From Solea solea (taxonomy: Eukaryota; Chordata; Actinopteri; Pleuronectiformes; Soleidae), in assembly GCF_958295425.1 (NCBI RefSeq), contig NC_081146.1, positions 7,875,649 through 7,939,648 of the forward strand: a stretch of 64,000 nt of DNA. Reading direction: 5' to 3'. The translations under genes and the position numbers were made by a program. This document shows positions 58,708 to 64,000 of this stretch, in pieces. Numbering within the stretch: the stretch's first letter is position 1; each line of letters opens with the position of its first letter. Below the pieces are notes generated by a model that worked only from the letters and a program-made list of their open reading frames with translations, had not been told where the DNA came from and searched no databases.

Positions 58708-59210
58708 CCTCTTCATACGGACTCATTTTTACTCTGGGACTGACGTAAGGAGTTGTATGTAGTGCTGTAACCTCAAGCTCTAAATGACGACATCAGTTGT
58801 ATTTGTTTTGCTTGAGAAAAAAAAAAAAAAAAGGACAAAAAGTACAACGGAACTACAGTATGAGCTGTGTTCGACTGATGTGATCAGTATGTCACAGCCC
58901 CACAGAGCCTCACTCAGAGAAACCACAAGAAGGTGTGGTCTGTGGTCGGACACGTCAGCTGACACGTCTTTCACCGGTTGTTGACTAAATAATAATCACC
59001 AATCCCTTGTTTTTTTGGGTTTTTTGCAATAGACAATGTCGCCCCTTACTGTCAAAACTTTGAATTACACAGTTCTGCAGCAGATAGAAAAGCTCCAGCC
59101 GTTTCATTCATCCTCTGCTGCTTTATCCTGCACATGAGCGTCGTGGGGAGCTGGAGTCAATCCACTTAAACGCTGCATGTTTTTGAAAAAAATAAAAGAC
59201 TATATTCAAA
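58708..59210 (+). other. dnah5: dnah5 3'UTR (predicted)
   Basis: From the stop codon to shortly after an AATAAA signal at 59191-59196. A second AATAAA lies at about 59296. The stretch contains a run of about 17 A at 58817-58833, and at 59105-59165 an antisense fragment of the fish SINE end (ctgctttatcctgcacatga, then ggggagctggagtcaatcc). The true cleavage site is not known. Confidence 0.55.
59191..59196 (+). terminator. dnah5: Polyadenylation signal of dnah5 (predicted)
   Basis: A canonical aataaa about 485 nt after the stop codon, the first canonical hexamer on the plus strand after the stop. Confidence 0.5.
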
Positions 59211-59799
59211 TACAGTCAGAGCCAGTTGATTTAAAACTATTACACTTTTGCATTGCAATGATACATACCCACACTCTTATATTCTCATTTATCAAATAAA
59301 ATAAAGTTAAATGTATTCACGTTTATGAGTTAATATTCATTTGATATTATTTTTTACTCTGATCTCGGTCTGCAGCTGTGAGTTTTCGTTTATCCAACCA
59401 AACTGCGACACAAGTCCTTTTAAATGCAAAATAGAGACTATACTAAATATTAGGTGGGACACCAATACATGTGAGTGGCCAGAACATTACATTTTATCAA
59501 CATGCACTATATGTACTTTGGTAACAATTGTTGAGGCTGTCAAAAGAGTTCCAGCTGTTTTCCGTGCCTCTATTCAATTAAGGCGCGCCCTACTCTGCCT
59601 GTGATTGGCTGAGTCTCTTGCCACCAAACAACTCGAACCCCCCAGTACTGGCCAATCAGAGACAGGCAGGAAGTCCCTTTCCCTGAGTAGCGTGTAGAAA
59701 CAGTAGAAACAGTAGAAACACTGTCAGAAAAGAGTCGCTGGTCAAAATGTAATCTCTGCCAAAACTGATTAAAACTCAATGACATGTTGGTTCCGGCTC
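59211..59799. other. Intergenic region with inverted CCAAT boxes
   Basis: AT-rich up to about 59560, then a GC-richer block. It contains gtgattggctgag (59600-59612) and ctggccaatcagag (59647-59660), an inverted pair of CCAAT-type sequences, and a short tandem array of an agtagaaac unit (59691-59720, about three copies). No ORF of interest is seen. Confidence 0.5.
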
Positions 59800-60005
59800 T
59801 AGGCGAGGTACACTCTGGACAGATCGCCAGTCCATCACAGGGACATATAGACACAAACAACCACCCACTCTCACACCTATGGTCAATTTAGAGTGTCCAA
59901 TTTACCTGATCCCCATAGGAGACCGGAGAACCCGGAGAAAACCCACACACACGCGGGGAGAACATGCAAACTCCATGCAGAAAGGCCCTTGTTCTTGCTG
60001 CAGAG
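59800..60005 (-). mobile_element. tRNA-derived fish SINE, antisense copy
   Basis: In reverse complement this stretch reads in the same order as 57301-57500: gcatgttctcccc, gggttttctcc, ggttctccggt, aaattgg, taaattgacc, ggttgtttgtgtct, gatggactggc. It also carries the segment gggcctttctgcatggagtt that the other copy lacks. The tRNA-like head is missing or degenerate. Confidence 0.7.
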
Positions 60006-60684
60006 TCAATTTGTACCACCATGTTTTTACAGTAGCTCACAGTGGACAAACAAAACATCTTTTGAGTTTTGATGCTAACTGAAGGCTACATAGTTTCTCC
60101 AATAAGGAAAGGATTTTCAGCTGCAACATGCAAATTCACCGGTAAATGTCAATTTTACATACTGTGCCTTTAACCCTGACAGCTGTGAGTCGATGTGTGA
60201 CAGAAAAAGCGCTGCGTAACAAAAGTATGACAAAAGATTAGTGTGAATTACAGAGCAAACAAACAGTACAAATCCTATACTAGTATGCCTTGCAGCAGCA
60301 GGAACTAATAATCCCTGTTACAATAGTATTTAATAACCAAACTGCAGCCACACAGTGCAGTAATGGTTTCTTGTGTAGGAAATTCTAATTAACAGAACAA
60401 TGGTGTCATAACGTGATTCAGTGTTTTCTCTGTTATGTTACAAAACAAAAGTGCATGCATGTGCAACTTGAGTAAGCAGCTCAGGTAGCATTCCCACCAA
60501 TACCTTGCATGTAGCTTCTTGGTTCTTACATAAGACGTTTTTAAACATTTTGAACAAATACCACATATTTCACCAGTAGCAACTTGTCACACCACTTCTT
60601 GCAGACATGCACGCAAGCAGGAAAGACCAGCTGTCACAATTTAGAGAGAGAGTAGTGGGGACAAATATGGGAGGAACTGAACTG

Positions 60685-60766
60685 TTTAAAAGGTCTGCAT
60701 CAGTGTCTCCCCTCAAATTCCCTCACTTCCACCCTCTTGAGCTCCACCAGCAGTCGTACAACTCTG
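60685..60766 (+). promoter_or_regulatory. S100 gene core promoter and non-coding exon 1
   Basis: A TATA-like tttaaaa at 60685-60691 is followed about 25 nt later by the likely start of a short leader exon. The exon ends at 60766 in a strong donor (ctg followed by gtaagt). A short untranslated first exon before two coding exons is the standard S100 gene plan. Confidence 0.55.
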
Positions 60767-60850
60767 GTAAGTTTATATGTTTTCAAATCCTTTTGTAAAA
60801 TCCCCTCTTTTTCATTATAAACCAGCTTTTGCTGTTAATTGATCTGCATG

Positions 60851-60896
60851 AATATATATATATATATATATCTATATATATATATATATATATATA
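60851..60896. repeat. (TA)n microsatellite
   Basis: A TA run with one TC interruption in intron 1 of the S100 gene. Confidence 0.95.
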
Positions 60897-60966
60897 CATG
60901 TTGTTCTAGAAGATATACAAGAGACAATGAAAATGCTTTTACTCGCTAATGTTACATTAAAAAGTA

Positions 60967-61012
60967 CTTATAGAATAGAATAGAATAGAATAATTGTTTA
61001 TTGTCCACTGAG
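60967..61012 (-). mobile_element. 3' tail of a non-LTR element, antisense
   Basis: Four to five agaat units followed by aattgtttattgtccactga and ggtggaaaatt are the reverse complement pattern of the LINE tail at 9445-9480 (aatttccctcagggacaata, then the aagtttat and cttgaat units). Only the tail is present. Confidence 0.5.
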
Positions 61013-61346
61013 GTGGAAAATTGACTCACCATAACAACACGATTACACTAAGAACAAGACCTAAAACCACAATGTAAACACATTGAAAAGTGTGAGTATT
61101 GGAAAATAAGTAATAATAATAATACTGTGGTGAAAGTTAAAGAAAGAAATGTCTTTCTGGTTACACCACACTTAGTCTTTACTGCAGAGAGATTCTCTTT
61201 TTACTCTGCAGTGAACTGTTGTGTAAAAGTCTCCAAGTCCATTCATGAGTGATGAGGTGAAGTGTGCAGTCTCCCTGTCATTTAAATGAATGAATGAATC
61301 GATAGTGGAGATACACTCTCAACTATATTGTGTTGTTTCAGCCACT

Positions 61347-61699
61347 ATGTCAAAGCTTGAGCAGGCACTGAAAGACCTCAAAGAAGCCTTTGATAAATAC
61401 GCTTCGACAGATGAAGACAAGAGCACATTGAGCAAGAAAGAACTCTCAGTTCTGCTCCGTGAAGAGCTTCCTGAGGGAGTTGTAAGTAGAAAAGAAGTAA
61501 CACAGAGCTGTAAAGGCCTCTCTTTTGAAATTCAATTGTCTAACCAATTTTTTATGCCTTTTCTCTTGTTTTTCTTTTTTTTAAGTCCAAATTTTTCAAA
61601 GTAGACCAACTCTACGAAGAGCTGGATACTGACATGGATGGCATTATGGACTTCAGGGAAACAGTCATCTTTCTTATTGACTTTGGTATAGGCTTGTGA
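61347..61699 (+). CDS. S100-type EF-hand calcium-binding protein
   Basis: S100 proteins are small dimeric Ca2+ sensors that bind target proteins. The coding exons are 61347-61481 (45 codons) and 61586-61699 (37 codons plus TGA), joined in phase 0 at the hinge, which is where S100 introns fall. Total length is 82 residues. The first exon carries the S100-specific pseudo EF-hand (KYASTDEDKSTLSKKEL) after MSKLEQALKDLKEAFD. The second carries a canonical loop DTDMDGIMDFRE with Asp at 1, 3 and 5, Gly at 6, Asp at 9 and Glu at 12. It is shorter than the usual 90-100 residues: the hinge is about three residues short and the C-terminal helix extension after FLIDFGIGL is lacking. The ATG is 5 nt inside exon 2. 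Position beside snx27 fits the 1q21-type S100 cluster; which S100 it is cannot be said. Confidence 0.85.
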
Positions 61700-61876
61700 G
61701 TGAATACTGAACAACACAGTACTTCAGAACAGTTTTCTATTGTGTGATCTGTTCTGAAGGAAACAGCCGAGTATACTTGCACCAGTATTCAAGTCAATGT
61801 ACTGTATGTGTCTTTATGAGACTTGGAATGTGCTAAACTGAGTGTGTTCCCTTGACTGTGAGTGACACATGCCATG

Positions 61877-61882
61877 AATAAA
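61877..61882 (+). terminator. Polyadenylation signal of the S100 gene (predicted)
   Basis: aataaa 178 nt after the stop codon, followed by a T-rich stretch at 61901-61918, a good fit for a cleavage region. Confidence 0.65.
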
Positions 61883-61949
61883 TGAATTAAATAAGCAGTG
61901 CTTTGTTTTTTTTTTCTTGTGCTTTTGAATAGAATACAAAAAATAGTTA

Positions 61950-62310
61950 ATAATTAATGATTAATTATCATTAATTTTATATCGCATATATTTTGAAGTC
62001 ATTACTGTTATTGTATTTTTGTTCATTTGTGAACTTTCAAGTGAACTTTGAACTGTTTTCCAGATTTCACAAATTCAAATCAATGTAAGAAATGATTTTG
62101 TAGTTTTTACTCAGGTGTGTTAAAATCCATCCATCCGTCCATTTTCTACTGCTTTATCCTCCACAGGAGGGTCGAGGGGGCTGCTGTGCCAAAAAAAAAT
62201 AGACAACAACAAAAAATTCATCAGATATATGTTGTACTGAAAAAATGGTATAAGACACTCTATAATGCACATTCTTTTAGCCTCTGTATATATGTTTTAA
62301 TATAGTCAGT
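61950..62310 (+). repeat. Uncharacterised dispersed repeat, copy B, with nested SINE end
   Basis: Same family and orientation as 26310-26665. Between its halves, at about 62128-62192, sits a piece reading ccatccatccgtccattttc, tactgctttatcctcc, then gggtcgagggggctg. That is the antisense 3' end of the fish SINE, absent from copy A, so the SINE piece inserted into this copy later. Confidence 0.65.
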
Positions 62311-63230
62311 TATTAAAAAAAAAGCAGCCTAAATGCTCTGTGTTCTAATCCTTTTCAAAAACATGTCCTGCTCCATTTAAAGAGTGAGTTCTTAAAGGAG
62401 AAGAAATGAAGAAGATGAATGAAGCGGCAACAAAACAACAGCTGTGGTTGAATAAATGCGGTAGGTCGACATAATGACCACACCTGCTGCTGTCTGGATA
62501 CTTTTGTTGTTTCTACGTCGTCACCTTTGAGTCTTTTAATTTTGGACAATGCAAGAAACAGACTCCACATGGCACGTTCATGATCTATTATTTATTTTCT
62601 GTATTTAAGAAACCAAAACAAGTAACATAAATGCAGCTTGTCACAGGTCCAGGTACAGGTTGTAATAGTTTTGGATTTTTGTTTTTAACATGAGTTAGTT
62701 TTAAGTAATTTTTAAGGTTTACTAAGCACATTTTCTCTACAATTTTGTAAACACACAATTCAGTTTTAGTTTTTTTGCTTTGTTTTTAAGTTCATTCATT
62801 ACACGGAGGCAGTTTATTCACCAGCTGTAATGTGTATAGTGTGGTGGTAATGTTTGCAGACGGTGGATGCCACTGAGGATTATGATCATTGTTGCAGGAG
62901 TCATTGGCTATCAGACTCTACTTCTTTGGGACCATCAGATGGTACAAGAACGAATATTGCTGATATTTGGCGTGACTACAAAAAACACATCACCAATTTT
63001 GTTTGTCACATTTTTTACACTGACTAGAATCGAAACTGTTCCCTCATCATTCATTTGATTGGCATGTTCTATACTCACATAGGCCGTACAATAAATACAC
63101 AAACCACAGTCAGAAACAGATTCATGCGTGCAACACATTATTATTGCTGATGTGATGTATTTAAAGAGTAAATATGTATGGATATTTATAGGTATTATGA
63201 GGGGAAATGATGGTGTTAACTTTATTTTTT
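62311..63230. other. Intergenic region, no gene seen
   Basis: AT-rich. Short ORFs (for example 62867-63058) have no recognisable domain or splice context. Confidence 0.5.
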
Positions 63231-63510
63231 ATGGCTATTATAATGATTGTGCTTGGAGATGTGTTACCTATCCGAGTGAGTTCTCCCAAGGGCCCATGAA
63301 GGGCTGGTTTGATTTTTGTGATTTCCAAGTATTTTCTTTATTCTTTATTTTGGTTATTATTTTTTGTGCAAGTGCGCACTTGGCAATAAACCAGCACCAT
63401 TTTTTTCCACTTGAACCCTCGAAGCTGTGTCCTGCTTTTTGCACTTTGTTGCGTCCCATCCCGTGTGTGAATCGGGGGTGCAATACCCCCCTTTTCACAG
63501 TGTTTTACTA
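63231..63510 (+). other. Possible LTR-like or 3'-end fragment
   Basis: This stretch holds an aataaa-containing ggcaataaaccagcaccat (about 63383-63401), followed by a cysteine/leucine-coding patch, a G-run and a C-run (ggggg, then ccccccc, about 63473-63491). The arrangement recalls the R-U5 part of a fish retrotransposon LTR, but no second copy, primer-binding site or ORF is seen. It could also be the 3' end of an unrecognised transcript. Confidence 0.2.
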
Positions 63511-64000
63511 GATTTTCTTTCTTTTTTTTTTTTAAAGTCTAACAAGCCTCTGTCGCTTATATTGCAAGCAAGAGACAGACAGACACACAGACAGACATAG
63601 CCACCAAAAACAGTACTTCTCTCCTACTCCGTGGGGCGAAGTAATTCTATTTTGGCATTGAAAATAACAAGCTTCTACAAACTGATTGACATTAAATTGA
63701 TAATATTATTGATAATTACCAATGCTGTTAATTTAGAGCAGCTGTGGCATAAACCGTACATTGGGTGGTGGTCTAATACATTTGTTAAGCATGTGTGTAT
63801 TTTTAACAGAGGATTTTAATAAATATTTTTCACTTACCTAAGTTGTATGTGACACTGGTGTGGACGGGAAAGGGTTGAAGAGCAAAATCTGAGAGGAAGC
63901 GAACGATGCCGGCCCTTTTTAATCGACTTGAGCACGCCCTCATTTTGTCTTTTCCCTTTTTTTCTTCAAGTTCATGCCTCAAAATTGTCACACATTAAAT
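63511..64000. other. Intergenic region, no feature seen
   Basis: A T-run, a short gaca repeat (about 63575-63599) and AT-rich sequence. No gene is recognised. Confidence 0.5.

Overview
The window is vertebrate nuclear DNA, almost certainly from a ray-finned fish. The reasons are long multi-exon genes with GT-AG introns, AT-rich introns full of CA and TA microsatellites, tRNA-derived SINE copies of a type common in teleosts, 3' tails of fish non-LTR elements, an L1-clade LINE, and animal proteins (sorting nexin 27, axonemal dynein heavy chain, S100). Nothing is prokaryotic: no operon, CRISPR array or phage.

Layout. (1) 1-2743, minus strand: the first coding exon (2412-2743) and part of intron 1 of snx27; the rest of that gene lies left of the window. 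(2) 2744-8457: intergenic or 5' region with a near-perfect RFX X-box (4053-4066) in front of a TATA-like sequence and two candidate upstream first exons. (3) 8458-58707, plus strand: a complete axonemal outer-arm dynein heavy chain gene of the DNAH5 type. I placed 87 coding exons by hand. Their lengths keep one frame from ATG to TGA and give 4635 residues, close to the size of mammalian DNAH5. All introns are GT-AG except intron 73, which is GC-AG. (4) 47677-53460: a full-length L1-type retrotransposon with both ORFs open, antisense inside dynein intron 80, flanked by a perfect 14-bp target duplication. (5) 58708-60600: dynein 3'UTR and an intergenic stretch with SINE copies. (6) 60685-61882, plus strand: a small S100-type EF-hand calcium-binding gene with a non-coding first exon. 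(7) 61900-64000: repeats and AT-rich DNA without a recognisable gene.

The dynein product is the motor subunit of the outer arm of motile cilia: tail (DHC_N1), linker (DHC_N2), AAA1-AAA4 with visible P-loops at residues 1990, 2272, 2601 and 2967, stalk with microtubule-binding tip, AAA5, AAA6 and C-terminal domain. SNX27 works in endosome-to-membrane recycling and S100 proteins in calcium signalling, so the three genes are neighbours by history rather than partners in one pathway. SNX27 and several S100 genes also lie near each other on human 1q21, so the block looks like conserved vertebrate synteny with a DNAH5-like gene inside it.

I found no undescribed multi-gene system. The points most worth a second look are the apparently young, possibly active L1; a short dynein intron whose ends are complementary CA and TG repeats; a 27-nt candidate microexon; candidate alternative ciliary first exons; an antisense membrane-segment ORF over dynein exon 1; and several dispersed repeat families seen more than once within the window.
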